Source: Collinsella sp. UBA6357 (lineage in GTDB: Bacteria > Actinomycetota > Coriobacteriia > Coriobacteriales > Coriobacteriaceae). From it: 35,624 nucleotides of DNA. The stretch spans positions 1-35,624 of the forward strand of contig DJRP01000018.1 in NCBI GenBank assembly GCA_002437815.1, read 5' to 3'. The notes beneath the pieces were generated by a model that saw nothing but the letters and a program-made list of their open reading frames with translations, was not told the DNA's origin and searched no databases. Made by a program: the position numbers and the translations under genes. This document shows positions 14,152 to 22,754 of this stretch, one piece after another; positions within the stretch are counted from its first letter, which is position 1; every line of letters starts with the position of its first letter.

Positions 14152-17046
14152 CTAGCGGCGACGATCGTGCGCCCGCCGCCAAAGTTGCAGATAGTGGCCG
14201 ATCTGCGCCGTCTCGATCCGTTGGTACGAACTGGTGGGCAGCGAAGTCAGGAACTTCTTGCCGTACCCCTTGGTAACCAAGCGGGCATCGGCAAGGATCA
14301 GCACCCCTGTGTCAGTCGATGAGCGAATCAGGCGCCCGGCGGCCTGTTTGACCTCAAGAACGGCCTCGGGCAGGGAATAGCGAGCCCAAGCTCGATCCTC
14401 CCGCAGATTCCGTTCGCACGACAGCGGATCGGTGGGGCTGGAGAACGGCAATTTGGGAATGATCACGCAGCGCAGCGTCTCCCCCGACGCATCGAAGCCC
14501 TCCCAAAACGCCTTGAGCGCAAAGAGCGACGAAGTCTTTTCGCTGATGAATCGATCGCGCAAACGTCGAGGCGATGAATTGCGCTGTTGGCAGTTGAGCT
14601 CCAACCCCGCACGGGCAAGCTGAGGCTCAACGCGATCATAGAGCTCTTCCATGTCACGACGATTGGTAAACAGCGTGAGCACCGATCCGCCCATGGCCAA
14701 ATGGGCATCCACCAGCATATGTTCGAGCGCGCTCAAATAGGCATCGCGATCGCGCGGATCCGGCACATCGTCGGCAACGACCACGGCCATATTGGAATCG
14801 AAGTCATAGCTCGAGTCCAGATGCAGCGACGATGACGTTGCCTTATCGATGCGGTCGAGACCCACGGCATGGTTGAAATGATCGAAGCTCTTCGAAACCG
14901 TCATGGTCGCGGAGGCAAAGACCGCCGTATGAACCTCGGGGAGCCAATCGGTCGCCAAAGCCTCGCCGATGTCGAGGCGCTCAGCCGTAAGCGATTCGCC
15001 GCCCGCACGCATTCTGCGATTGACCTGAAGCGAATACACGTAACGCTCATCGGATCCATCGATGATGAGCTTGAAATTCGCAAGCAGCTCGTGCAGTCGT
15101 CGAGAAAGGTCCGAAAGATCGATAACAAGCTCAGGCTTGTCGCCCTTGACGGCGTCGACCACGCCGGCAACGTTCTTATCCGCCTGTTCGAGAGTATCAA
15201 GTGCCGTGTTGGCATCGATCAGAAAATCAGCCCAATCATCCGACTCGCGGAGCTCGGGGCCGATCCACAGATTGGCGTTGTCGTAGCCGCCGCGGGCGCG
15301 GCGGGCAAGCTCGCGCACGCCGTCGAACACCTTGGCCATATGCATGCTGGCTCGCGCCACCGTTGACGAGGCCTTGGCCGTTACACCCAAGTAGAGCGTA
15401 GCCGCATCGGACGAAGCCAGATTACTGGCAACCTGCCCCAACGCGCCCGCGTTAGCCCCGCCTAGGCGCTCAAAGAGCATGCGCGTCTCGTCAGCAGAGA
15501 CCACGAGCGCCCATTGGCGGCGCGCCTCGCGCTCGATAGAATGGGCCTCGTCGACCACCCAGTGCCTGATCGGTGGCAAAATCTTGCCGCCGGCGGCCAC
15601 GTTACGAAACAGCAACGAATGATTGGTGACGACCACATCGGCATGAGCCGCGCGGCGGCGGGCGCCGTGGACCAGGCACTTGTCAGGGAAAAACGGACAC
15701 AGGCGGCGGGCGCACTCCCGCGAAGCCGTGGTGAAATCGGGACGGTTGACGCTGCGCCAACGAATGCCCAGCGAATCCAAGTCGCCATCGGCCGACTGGC
15801 ACACATAGGCCATGATCACCGCGACAGCCGTCAATGTATCGGCGGGATCACGCTTTGTTTTTATTTCAACCAACCCCCTGCTCATGCGCTCGAGCTTGCG
15901 TAAGCACGGGTAGTGGTCGTAGCCCTTAAGGGCGCAAAATGAAAGCCCCCCGGGCATTTCGGCGGCCAGTTTTGGCAGCTCATGATACATAAGCTGGTCG
16001 GCGAGGTTATTCGATTTGGTGGCAATGCCGACCGTGATGTTGTTGCGCTTGGCCGCTTCGGCAAACGGAACCAGATAAGCCATCGACTTTCCCACGCCCG
16101 TACCCGCCTCGATTACGCGATGCGTTGAAGTCACCAGCGCATCGCGCACCTCAAGGGCCATCGCGATCTGCTCGTCGCGCGGCTCATAGGTGGGGTACAT
16201 GCGATTGACCAAGCCTCCGGGAGCATAATCGCTCTCGAGCTCATCGCGCGAGGGCATCTGGAGCACCGGCAGCTCATCAGCATCCACGCGCTCGGGCGTG
16301 CGATCGACACGGAGTACATCGGCCCGCGCGGCCGACAGCGAAAACAACGAACCAGGGTTCTGCCCGGCAAGAAAGCTGAAGATGGGACGGTACGACCAGG
16401 GCACATCGGGATGCATGTCGGCCAGACGGGCCATAAGGCCGGCCGGAAGATCCGAAAGCGCAACGAGCAGCACGCGCCACACCCCGCATAGTGCATCGAC
16501 GTCGGCGTTCGCGCGGTGCGATACGGCGTCGCAACCAAAGAGCTCGGCCATGAAGCTCAACTTGTGCGAAGCCAGACGTGGCAGGGCTATACGGGACAAG
16601 GCAAGCGAGTCGATCCAGATATCGCTAACATTGACGCCGCCTTTGACCGACTCGATAAAGGATCGGTCAAACGTGGCGTTGTGGGCGATAACGGGACACC
16701 CGCCCACAAAGTCGGCAAGCGCCGCGACAGCCTCCACCGCCGTCGGAGCATCCGCGACATCGGCATTGGTAATGCTCGTGAGCTCGGTGATCTCTGGCGG
16801 AATGAGCTGTGTGGGATGGACAAACGTATCGAACCGATCAATCACCTCGCGGCCCGAAAGACGCGCGGCACTGATCTCGATCAACTCGTTATCCTGCACC
16901 GAAAGCCCCGTGGTCTCGGTATCGAGAACGATCACGTCTTCTTCGATCAACCCGAACTCTCGTGTTTTGGCACGCTCGGCGAGCGTGGAATACGCATCGA
17001 TCACAAACTGTGGGGTTCCCGCGGCAACGGCGTCCTCGATTAGCAT
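14152..17046 (-). CDS. dinG: DinG-family helicase with N-terminal DEDDh exonuclease domain
   Basis: This 964-residue protein fuses two enzymes. Residues 35-190 are a DnaQ-like 3'-5' exonuclease with Asp42, Glu44 (VLDTETTG), Asp127 (AHNATFD), His177 and Asp182, so all five DEDDh residues are present. Residues 285-960 are an XPD/DinG-type superfamily 2 helicase: Walker A AGTGVGKS (314-321), DEAH box (499-502) and C-terminal helicase motifs near VLTLFTNRRDMEELY and KQAAGRLIRS. Cysteines 381, 445, 450 and 457 have the spacing of the DinG/XPD iron-sulfur cluster. It likely unwinds forked or RNA-paired DNA during repair. The start ATG overlaps the ddl stop by seven bases, so the two genes form an operon. 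Length is similar to the exonuclease-fused DinG of Firmicutes. Confidence 0.93.
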   Translation of the reverse strand: MLIEDAVAAGTPQFVIDAYSTLAERAKTREFGLIEEDVIVLDTETTGLSVQDNELIEISAARLSGREVIDRFDTFVHPTQLIPPEITELTSITNADVADAPTAVEAVAALADFVGGCPVIAHNATFDRSFIESVKGGVNVSDIWIDSLALSRIALPRLASHKLSFMAELFGCDAVSHRANADVDALCGVWRVLLVALSDLPAGLMARLADMHPDVPWSYRPIFSFLAGQNPGSLFSLSAARADVLRVDRTPERVDADELPVLQMPSRDELESDYAPGGLVNRMYPTYEPRDEQIAMALEVRDALVTSTHRVIEAGTGVGKSMAYLVPFAEAAKRNNITVGIATKSNNLADQLMYHELPKLAAEMPGGLSFCALKGYDHYPCLRKLERMSRGLVEIKTKRDPADTLTAVAVIMAYVCQSADGDLDSLGIRWRSVNRPDFTTASRECARRLCPFFPDKCLVHGARRRAAHADVVVTNHSLLFRNVAAGGKILPPIRHWVVDEAHSIEREARRQWALVVSADETRMLFERLGGANAGALGQVASNLASSDAATLYLGVTAKASSTVARASMHMAKVFDGVRELARRARGGYDNANLWIGPELRESDDWADFLIDANTALDTLEQADKNVAGVVDAVKGDKPELVIDLSDLSRRLHELLANFKLIIDGSDERYVYSLQVNRRMRAGGESLTAERLDIGEALATDWLPEVHTAVFASATMTVSKSFDHFNHAVGLDRIDKATSSSLHLDSSYDFDSNMAVVVADDVPDPRDRDAYLSALEHMLVDAHLAMGGSVLTLFTNRRDMEELYDRVEPQLARAGLELNCQQRNSSPRRLRDRFISEKTSSLFALKAFWEGFDASGETLRCVIIPKLPFSSPTDPLSCERNLREDRAWARYSLPEAVLEVKQAAGRLIRSSTDTGVLILADARLVTKGYGKKFLTSLPTSSYQRIETAQIGHYLQLWRRAHDRRR

Positions 17047-18005
17047 TGAATGCCCGCCCGCTTAAGACCCATGCGCACCAAACCATCGCATACCTGCGCA
17101 AATGTCATATCGGTATGACGAACTTCATCGGGATAGAGCGACGTGTCGGTCATGCCGGGAATGGTGTTGGTCTCAAGAATGACCGGTCCCCGATCAGCCG
17201 TCACAATGAAGTCGCTGCGCGAGATGCCCAGGCAGCCAAGCGCCTGATGGGCGCGGACGGCCAGCTCTTGAGCGCGGGTGTAATCCACCTCGGAAAGCTC
17301 AGCTGGAATTCGATGAATGTCGGTCGGATCGATATATTTGACGTCCAAATCGTAGAACTCGCAGTTCTGCGGCTTTCTGATCTCAACGATCGGCAGCGCA
17401 AACGGCTCGTCTTCACCGTATACGCCCACCGTGATCTCGGTGCCTTCGATACACGTTTCCACCAGCACCTTATCGCTGTACTCAAACGCCTTTTCGATGG
17501 CATGCGGAAGCTCAGACGCATCATGAACCAGCGATACACCATAGCTCGACCCATTGACTGCCGGCTTCACAAACAGCTTCGACCCGCATGTGGCAACGAT
17601 CGCCTCGACATCGACCTCATCGCCGCGCTCCAGCGCCACGCCGGGCGCGACGGGAATACCAGCCTTTGCATAGAGCAGTTTAGAGACGTCCTTGTCGGCA
17701 CCACACGCACTCGCGAGCACGCCCGAGCCCGTGTAGGGAATACCCAGCGTCTCCATAAAGCCCTGCATGGCACCGTCTTCGCCGCCCGCCCCGTGCATGG
17801 CGATAAAGGCCACATCGAAGCCGCCCTGCGATATCGTAACCGCAAAGTCCTTATCGGCCGCGTCCAGCAACTCGACATGACCGTATCCAGCCTGCTCAAG
17901 CGCTGATACCACGTTCTTGCCCGAACTGATCGATATCTCGCGCTCCGATGAATGGCCGCCCGACACAACGGCTACGTGCATGTTCTCTAGGCTTTTACCC
18001 GTCAT
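17040..18005 (-). CDS. ddl: D-alanine--D-alanine ligase
   Basis: This 321-residue ATP-grasp enzyme of the cytoplasm joins two D-alanines for peptidoglycan precursor synthesis. The N-terminus has VAVVSGGHSSEREIS, with the Ser-Glu pair that contacts the first substrate. The ATP-grasp core includes KLFVKPAVNGSSYGVS. The C-terminal Mg-binding segment reads VILETNTIPGMTDTSLYP. I placed the start at an ATG (18005-18003) with AAGGAGGAG eight bases upstream. A longer frame up to 18092 lacks support and would run into the rlmN start region. The stop overlaps dinG. The gene is divergent from rlmN, with an 85-base gap between their starts that must hold both promoters. Confidence 0.95.
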   Translation of the reverse strand: MTGKSLENMHVAVVSGGHSSEREISISSGKNVVSALEQAGYGHVELLDAADKDFAVTISQGGFDVAFIAMHGAGGEDGAMQGFMETLGIPYTGSGVLASACGADKDVSKLLYAKAGIPVAPGVALERGDEVDVEAIVATCGSKLFVKPAVNGSSYGVSLVHDASELPHAIEKAFEYSDKVLVETCIEGTEITVGVYGEDEPFALPIVEIRKPQNCEFYDLDVKYIDPTDIHRIPAELSEVDYTRAQELAVRAHQALGCLGISRSDFIVTADRGPVILETNTIPGMTDTSLYPDEVRHTDMTFAQVCDGLVRMGLKRAGIQC

Positions 18006-18090
18006 AGGGCAGACTCCTCCTTGATGATTGGTGCAGCTGGTACCATATTGTACTGATAACCTCTGCGTTTCCCAAAACCGAAAGGCATTC

Positions 18091-19143
18091 ATGAATCAAA
18101 GGAATAAGGCTCACGACATTCGTAATCTGAGCCAAAACGACATCCGTGAACTCGTCGCCGAGCTGGGCCAGCCGACGTTTCGTGCTAAGCAACTTATCGA
18201 GTGGGTATTCGAGAAGAACGTCTGTTCGTTTGACGATATGACCAACCTTCCTAAAGCTTTCCGTGAACAGCTTAAGGACCACTTTTCGTTTGACACGCCC
18301 GCTGAGCTCACCAGGCAGATCTCTCGCGATGGCTCTCGCAAATATCTTCTTGAATTTAAGGACGGCGTTTCCGTCGAAACCGTCGGCATGCCCCGCCGTA
18401 ATAAACTTTCGGTCTGCGTTTCTACGCAAGCAGGATGCGGCATGGGCTGCGCTTTCTGCGCAACCGGCCTCAACGGTCTCAAGCGCTCATTAACGGCACA
18501 GGAGATTGTCGACCAGGTATTGCACGTCTCCAACGATTTTGCCGAGCGGCCCACCAGTGTTGTCTTCATGGGTCAGGGGGAGCCCTTCGCCAATTACGAC
18601 GAAGTCCTCAAGGCTCTTCGCATTCTCAACGATCCCGATGGTATCGGTATTGGTGCACGCCATCTTACCGTTTCTACCAGCGGTGTTATTCCTGGCATCC
18701 GCAAGTTTGCCGATATTCCCGAGCAGTTCACGCTCGCTGTCTCTCTGCACTCCGCTGTCCAGTCGACCCGAAATAAACTTATGCCCGGCGTCAAAAAATA
18801 CACGTTGCTGCGACTGCACGAGGCACTTCAACTCTACACCGAGAAAACAGGCCGTCGCCCCACGTATGAGTACGCCATGATCGAAGGCGTCAACGACACC
18901 AATCCCGAAATGCAAGCACTTTGCGATTTCTGCGAGGGAACGCTGTGCCACGTCAACCTGATCCAACTCAATGACATCGAGGGTAGCCCGCTCAAGCCTT
19001 CTCCGATTCATAAGGTCGAAGATCTTCAGCGTCGCCTCGCATCTCGTGGCATCGAAACTACGATTCGCAACTCTCGTGGCAACGATATTGATGCGGCTTG
19101 CGGCCAGCTCAAGCAGCGTTTTAAGGTACAGAAGAACAATTAG
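18091..19143 (+). CDS. rlmN: 23S rRNA (adenine2503-C2)/tRNA (adenine37-C2) methyltransferase
   Basis: This 350-residue radical-SAM enzyme methylates C2 of A2503 in 23S rRNA and, in many bacteria, A37 of some tRNAs. It acts in the cytoplasm and influences translational fidelity. The iron-sulfur motif is Cys116-xxx-Cys120-xx-Cys123 (CGMGCAFC). Cys109 (SVCVS) and Cys337 (DAACGQL) occupy the positions of the two extra catalytic cysteines of RlmN. GQGEPFANY binds SAM. The start is the ATG at 18091, with AAAGG just upstream; in-frame codons further up lie in the ddl-rlmN spacer. It has fewer G/C third positions than the genes to its left. It ends at a strong inverted repeat and is one of the few genes oriented toward the origin. 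Confidence 0.96.
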   Translation: MNQRNKAHDIRNLSQNDIRELVAELGQPTFRAKQLIEWVFEKNVCSFDDMTNLPKAFREQLKDHFSFDTPAELTRQISRDGSRKYLLEFKDGVSVETVGMPRRNKLSVCVSTQAGCGMGCAFCATGLNGLKRSLTAQEIVDQVLHVSNDFAERPTSVVFMGQGEPFANYDEVLKALRILNDPDGIGIGARHLTVSTSGVIPGIRKFADIPEQFTLAVSLHSAVQSTRNKLMPGVKKYTLLRLHEALQLYTEKTGRRPTYEYAMIEGVNDTNPEMQALCDFCEGTLCHVNLIQLNDIEGSPLKPSPIHKVEDLQRRLASRGIETTIRNSRGNDIDAACGQLKQRFKVQKNN

Positions 19144-19164
19144 GGGAGCGGCCTCTACAAAGCA

Positions 19165-19180
19165 CGTTTCACATGAAACA
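19165..19180. other. Degenerate parS-like site downstream of rlmN
   Basis: CGTTTCACATGAAACA matches TGTTTCACGTGAAACA at 14 of 16 positions and keeps both outer half-sites. It lies between the rlmN stop and its terminator, about 2.1 kb from the two perfect-core sites. Confidence 0.45.
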
Positions 19181-19183
19181 TTT

Positions 19184-19214
19184 GGACCCCTGAGAGTGAA
19201 ACTCTCAGGGGTCC
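19184..19214. terminator. Strong hairpin between convergent rlmN and the par operon
   Basis: A perfect 14-base-pair stem begins GGACCCC and encloses the loop GAA. The T run is poor on both strands (TTCTCAT on plus), so it may act as a bidirectional terminator or as an mRNA 3' stabiliser. Confidence 0.7.
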
Positions 19215-19311
19215 TTCTCATACACACGTCTTCTTTGATTTCTAAAATGAAATCAGACCGAATCAATCTCACCGTTTAAGAATTAGACTACCTAAGGTAT
19301 ATTTAGGTACC

Positions 19312-19566
19312 TTAAAATCCAGCCTTTTCCCACTGGTTTGATACCCAATCTTGATTGATCTTAGGGTTTTTGGTCACTTGAGCGGTTCGCAAAGCAACGT
19401 CTTCCGTCATCACATCCATTTTCTTTTTTGATGTGTCGACAAAATCTCTTGCGCCCCTCAACAGGCGGCCCTGCAGATCTTTATCGGTGGCAATCTTATA
19501 TCCTGCATAAGAACCTGCTGCCACCGTAACTGCAAATCCAATCAACGCGATAAACTTATTCTTCAT
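19312..19566 (-). CDS. Small membrane protein downstream of parB
   Basis: This 84-residue protein of unknown function resembles YtxH-like small membrane proteins in layout. A hydrophobic segment at about residues 5-22 (FIALIGFAVTVAAGSYAGY) is followed by a charged helix-forming region (LLRGARDFVDTSKKKMDV) and a polar tail. I chose the ATG at 19566, inside the end of parB, with GGTGG eight bases upstream. A TTG seven codons earlier is less likely. The overlap with parB implies coupled expression as the last gene of the minus-strand par operon. No function can be assigned from sequence. Confidence 0.75.
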   Translation of the reverse strand: MKNKFIALIGFAVTVAAGSYAGYKIATDKDLQGRLLRGARDFVDTSKKKMDVMTEDVALRTAQVTKNPKINQDWVSNQWEKAGF

Positions 19567-20455
19567 CTGAGTCACCACCTTGATCAAATTGGATCATTTC
19601 GCCAAGAATGCGAGACAGTTCCTCTTCATCCTTGAATTCAATCTCAATTTTGTTTTTACCTCGCGTGCTCTTTACACGAACGTTGGTATTAAAAACCTGT
19701 CGAAGGACACGCGCTGCCTTTTTAAAGGACTGAGGAGTTGCCGGTCTCACCGGTTTAGGTGATTCTCCGGCAGAAAAGAGCGGAGCAAGGTTTTCTGTCG
19801 CTCTTACCGATAATCCCTCCGCAACAACCTTCTCTGCCAACCTTATTCGAGCATCTTCATACGGAACCGCAAGAATTGCACGCGCATGACCAGCTGTCAG
19901 CTTGCCTTCGAAAATCATCTGTTGAACAACTTCTGGTAGATCCAGAAGGCGAAGCGAGTTCGTAATTGCTGAGCGCGATTTTGACACAGCCTTCGATAAC
20001 GCTTCCTGCGTCATACCGCTTGCATCGATGAGCTGACGATAACCCTTTGCTTCTTCAACGGGATTCAAATCAGAACGCTGGAGATTTTCGATCAAGGCAA
20101 GAGCAAGCATCTGTTCATCGTCGACATCTTTGATGATGACAGGGACTTCTTCGAGGCCGGCTAACTTCGAAGCCTGATAGCGCCGCTCACCAGCAATGAT
20201 CTCATAGCCCTTATTTTTCTTACGAACCAAAAGTGGCTGAAGAACCCCGTGCTCCTGGATGGACTCGCTCAGCTCACGCAACTCAGTCTCATTGAAATGA
20301 ATTCGTGGCTGATTTGGATTAGGCACAATATCTTCTATTGGCAACTTTACATCAGAAGCGGCCTGATTGGCCGAACCACCCGTTTCATACTCTGCTTCGG
20401 AGACTAATGCACTGAGTCCACGACCAAGACCTGAACGCTTTTTTGCACTAGGCAC
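19556..20455 (-). CDS. parB: Chromosome-partitioning protein ParB (Spo0J)
   Basis: This 299-residue DNA-binding CTPase clamp loads at parS sites near the origin and works with ParA and SMC to segregate chromosomes. The N-terminus has the RSGLGRGLSAL segment that stimulates ParA. The ParB/Srx core includes NPNQPR (about 46-51) and the CTP-binding GERRYQA (89-95). A helix-turn-helix at about 145-172 (MTQEALSKAVSKSRSAITN) reads parS, and a C-terminal dimerisation region follows. The start is a GTG with GAGGTG seven bases upstream, overlapping the parA stop by eight bases. Two parS sites lie directly upstream of parA. Length is normal for the family. Confidence 0.96.
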   Translation of the reverse strand: MPSAKKRSGLGRGLSALVSEAEYETGGSANQAASDVKLPIEDIVPNPNQPRIHFNETELRELSESIQEHGVLQPLLVRKKNKGYEIIAGERRYQASKLAGLEEVPVIIKDVDDEQMLALALIENLQRSDLNPVEEAKGYRQLIDASGMTQEALSKAVSKSRSAITNSLRLLDLPEVVQQMIFEGKLTAGHARAILAVPYEDARIRLAEKVVAEGLSVRATENLAPLFSAGESPKPVRPATPQSFKKAARVLRQVFNTNVRVKSTRGKNKIEIEFKDEEELSRILGEMIQFDQGGDSDEE

Positions 20456-21248
20456 GCTTAATCACCTCTTTAGCAAGATTCATATATGCCTTAGCGCCCT
20501 TATTTTGCGGTGCATAGGTGATTACCGGCTCACCAAACGACGGTGCTTCAGAGATTTTAACAGTACGAGGAATCAGTGTCTTAAACGCTTTGTCACCAAA
20601 GTAAGATTGAACCTCTTCAACAACCTGATTTGAAAGAGACGTGCGGGAGTCATACATTGTCATGAGCACACCGTATGTATCAAGCTCTTTATTCAAACGC
20701 GACTTGACCATACGCATAGATTCAAGCAGTTTGGTTACACCCTCAAGCGCATAGTATTCGCACTGAATGGGAATCAGCACGCTATCTGCAGCAGTCAACG
20801 CATTAATGGTCAGAAGTCCGAGCGAAGGTGGGCAATCGATAAAGATAAAGTCGAACTCATCTTGAATTGGTTCAAGAAGATCCTTAAGCCTTGTTTCTCG
20901 CGCTATAGCACTCACTAATTCAATTTCAGCACCTGCAAGCTGAATGGTTGCCGGAACAACAAACACCTTTTTACAGTTTGTTTCGCAAACTAACTCTTCT
21001 GCCGGATAATCATTCAGCAGTGCATCATAAATGCAGTGGTCCAGCTTTTCTTTCTCTATACCAAAGCCGCTCGTACTGTTTCCTTGCGGGTCAAAGTCAA
21101 CTATCAGCACTTTGCGATTCTGTTCTCCAAGAGCAGCAGCAAGATTTACCGCCGTTGTTGATTTACCGACTCCGCCTTTTTGATTGATGATTGCGATAAT
21201 ACGCGTATCCTTCGCGCTTTTCGAACGTTTAACATCGCGAAAACCCAC
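20448..21248 (-). CDS. parA: Chromosome-partitioning ATPase ParA (Soj)
   Basis: This 266-residue deviant-Walker ATPase binds DNA non-specifically and moves ParB-parS complexes. In some bacteria it also regulates DnaA. The deviant Walker A motif is KGGVGKST (24-31), and the Walker B region is FDFIFIDCPPSLG. The start is a GTG (21248-21246) preceded by TAGGAGG at ideal spacing. It follows rsmG by 95 bases that contain two parS sites, so ParB could influence expression of its own operon. It overlaps parB at its 3' end. Confidence 0.96.
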   Translation of the reverse strand: MGFRDVKRSKSAKDTRIIAIINQKGGVGKSTTAVNLAAALGEQNRKVLIVDFDPQGNSTSGFGIEKEKLDHCIYDALLNDYPAEELVCETNCKKVFVVPATIQLAGAEIELVSAIARETRLKDLLEPIQDEFDFIFIDCPPSLGLLTINALTAADSVLIPIQCEYYALEGVTKLLESMRMVKSRLNKELDTYGVLMTMYDSRTSLSNQVVEEVQSYFGDKAFKTLIPRTVKISEAPSFGEPVITYAPQNKGAKAYMNLAKEVIKRA

Positions 21249-21286
21249 GAATCCTCCTAATGGTGTATCTCTCTTGCATTTGAGGA

Positions 21287-21302
21287 CGTTTCACGTGAAA
21301 CA
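21287..21302. other. parS site 1
   Basis: CGTTTCACGTGAAACA contains the full palindromic core GTTTCACGTGAAAC and differs from the classic parS only at its first base. It lies about 40 bases upstream of the parA start. Confidence 0.9.
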
Positions 21303-21326
21303 CTCACGTTAATCTCAATATCATTA

Positions 21327-21342
21327 TGTTTCACGTGAAACA
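21327..21342. other. parS site 2
   Basis: TGTTTCACGTGAAACA is a perfect 16-base match to the classic ParB site. It ends immediately before the rsmG stop codon and lies 40 bases from site 1, or about four helical turns. Confidence 0.95.
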
Positions 21343-21343
21343 T

Positions 21344-22081
21344 CTAGGCAAGCGGATTCTTCTTTGCCATGCCATTTGCACGAGGAAGCGAAACGGACGA
21401 GGGTCGAGTTTTTCTTAATACAATAAACTCTCGATGCCCAAGGCCTTTCGGAAGATCCAAACTCGCTTCCTTCTGGCAGACAAAACCACAAATCTTAGCA
21501 GCGGAATCGCCTGCTGATAGCTCTTCGTTGGAGGGATTGCCTTTAGTAATAACAAACAAACCGTTATCTTTGATAAAAGGAGCAGCGTACTCTATAAGCG
21601 TTGGTAACGGAGCAAGAGCACGGGCGGTCACAACAGCAAAGCTCTTTTTATGAGATCGTGCATAGTCTTCCAGGCGTCCGTGAACTCCTTGGGCATGTTT
21701 TAGGTTAAGGTCCTGAATAAATGAATTTACCGCATTGATCTTTTTACCGACCGAATCAATATATGTAGCAGGACGATGGGAGCAGATCGTCAAAGGAATG
21801 CCAGGAAAACCAGCCCCCGTACCCATATCAAGTAAAGCACCCTCAGGAGCCTCGTTAACATACGGAAGAAGAACCAGGGAATCTAAAACGTGCAGAACAA
21901 GAGCATCATCAACGTTGAGAATTCTTGTAAGATTCGTTGTCTTATTAGCCTCTAGAACATAATCAAGATGCTTAAGGCACAGCTCAAGCTGCTTGCGATC
22001 AGCGGATAATGAGTACTCATGGCAGTACAGGGCAAGCTGATCAAGATATGCTACGACCTGTTCATCGGTAAAGTTAATCAC
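21344..22081 (-). CDS. rsmG: 16S rRNA (guanine527-N7)-methyltransferase
   Basis: This SAM-dependent methyltransferase (RsmG/GidB) of about 245 residues modifies G527 of 16S rRNA. The SAM-binding motif LLDMGTGAGFPGIPL lies near residues 82-96. An N-terminal helical region and family residues HVLDSL and VTARALAPL also match. Its place between jag and parA is the classic origin-proximal arrangement. I chose a GTG start (22081) with GGAG eight bases upstream rather than the TTG eight codons earlier. The C-terminal 25 residues are basic and extended. A strong terminator lies 50 bases upstream of the start, so rsmG needs its own promoter; an extended -10 (TGTTACACT) in the gap is a candidate. Confidence 0.94.
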   Translation of the reverse strand: MINFTDEQVVAYLDQLALYCHEYSLSADRKQLELCLKHLDYVLEANKTTNLTRILNVDDALVLHVLDSLVLLPYVNEAPEGALLDMGTGAGFPGIPLTICSHRPATYIDSVGKKINAVNSFIQDLNLKHAQGVHGRLEDYARSHKKSFAVVTARALAPLPTLIEYAAPFIKDNGLFVITKGNPSNEELSAGDSAAKICGFVCQKEASLDLPKGLGHREFIVLRKTRPSSVSLPRANGMAKKNPLA

Positions 22082-22131
22082 TCGAATAGCTCCAATCTTT
22101 GACAAAACTTAGTGTAACAAGAACTTTTGAC

Positions 22132-22163
22132 AAAAAAGGGGGACGTGGAAAACCACGTCCCCC
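22132..22163 (-). terminator. Rho-independent terminator after jag
   Basis: On the minus strand a perfect 11-base-pair stem (GGGGGACGTGG with CCACGTCCCCC) and a four-base loop are followed by six T. It ends the rpmH-to-jag unit 21 bases after the jag stop. Confidence 0.92.
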
Positions 22164-22184
22164 TCATAGTATCTGTTAATAAGC

Positions 22185-22754
22185 TCAGCGCGGAACAATC
22201 ACGACATGACGATCGGGATCAGTACCTTCTGAATGAGTCTCAACTGCATCATTTCCACGAAGCGCGATATGAACCAAACGACGCTCATAAGCATTCATGG
22301 GAGGCAGCGAAACGTTCTTATGGGAACGAAGGGCTCGCTCCGCCGCGGATTGGGCCATGCTCGACACCTTGTCCTGCCTACGGCTTTTATAACCCTCGAC
22401 ATCGACAACAACAGGATACCTAAAACCAAGTTTACGGCTTACCAAGAGGGAGAACATAACCTGCAAAGCATCAAGCGTACGACCATGACGTCCGATAAGC
22501 ACTGCAAGATCTGGAGCCGTCACATCAAGGATCAACTCACCCTCGTCACCCTCATACTCATCGATTGGCGAGTCCGCGGCATCGAAGTGAGAGAGGATCG
22601 AACGAAGAATCGAAATCGCAACATCGGCGATCGTATCGAGTTCCTCATCAGTCAGCTGTTCGCCAGCTTTATAGCGCAAGGCAATCTCGGGATAATCGCC
22701 AGCAACCTGCTCGGCAACCTCCTCTTGAGTCTCCTCGTTGAGTTCATCAGACAT
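22185..22754 (-). CDS. jag: Jag/KhpB RNA-binding protein (KH and R3H domains)
   Basis: This 189-residue RNA-binding protein is usually found just after yidC. An acidic N-terminal helical region (1-65) precedes a KH domain with the GxxG loop in AVLIGRHGRTLDALQ (about 93-107). A C-terminal R3H-like region follows (MNAYERRLVHIALRG, with SEGTDPDRHVVIVPR at the end). Relatives partner with KhpA and affect cell elongation and division through RNA binding. The SpoIIIJ-associated Jag_N domain seen in some homologues appears to be missing. The ATG start at 22754 has GGAG six bases upstream. The palindrome TTAGGTACCTAA lies between it and yidC. Confidence 0.9.
   Translation of the reverse strand: MSDELNEETQEEVAEQVAGDYPEIALRYKAGEQLTDEELDTIADVAISILRSILSHFDAADSPIDEYEGDEGELILDVTAPDLAVLIGRHGRTLDALQVMFSLLVSRKLGFRYPVVVDVEGYKSRRQDKVSSMAQSAAERALRSHKNVSLPPMNAYERRLVHIALRGNDAVETHSEGTDPDRHVVIVPR

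Noticed and set aside
14144..14166. Short inverted repeat (CGTCG/CGACG) between the WYL and dinG stops
   Set aside because: Five-base stem without a T run, overlapping the dinG coding end; not convincing as a terminator.
19236..19255. AT-rich inverted repeat TGATTTC/GAAATCA as terminator of the par operon
   Set aside because: Weak stem and no T run; the 14-base stem nearby is a better candidate.
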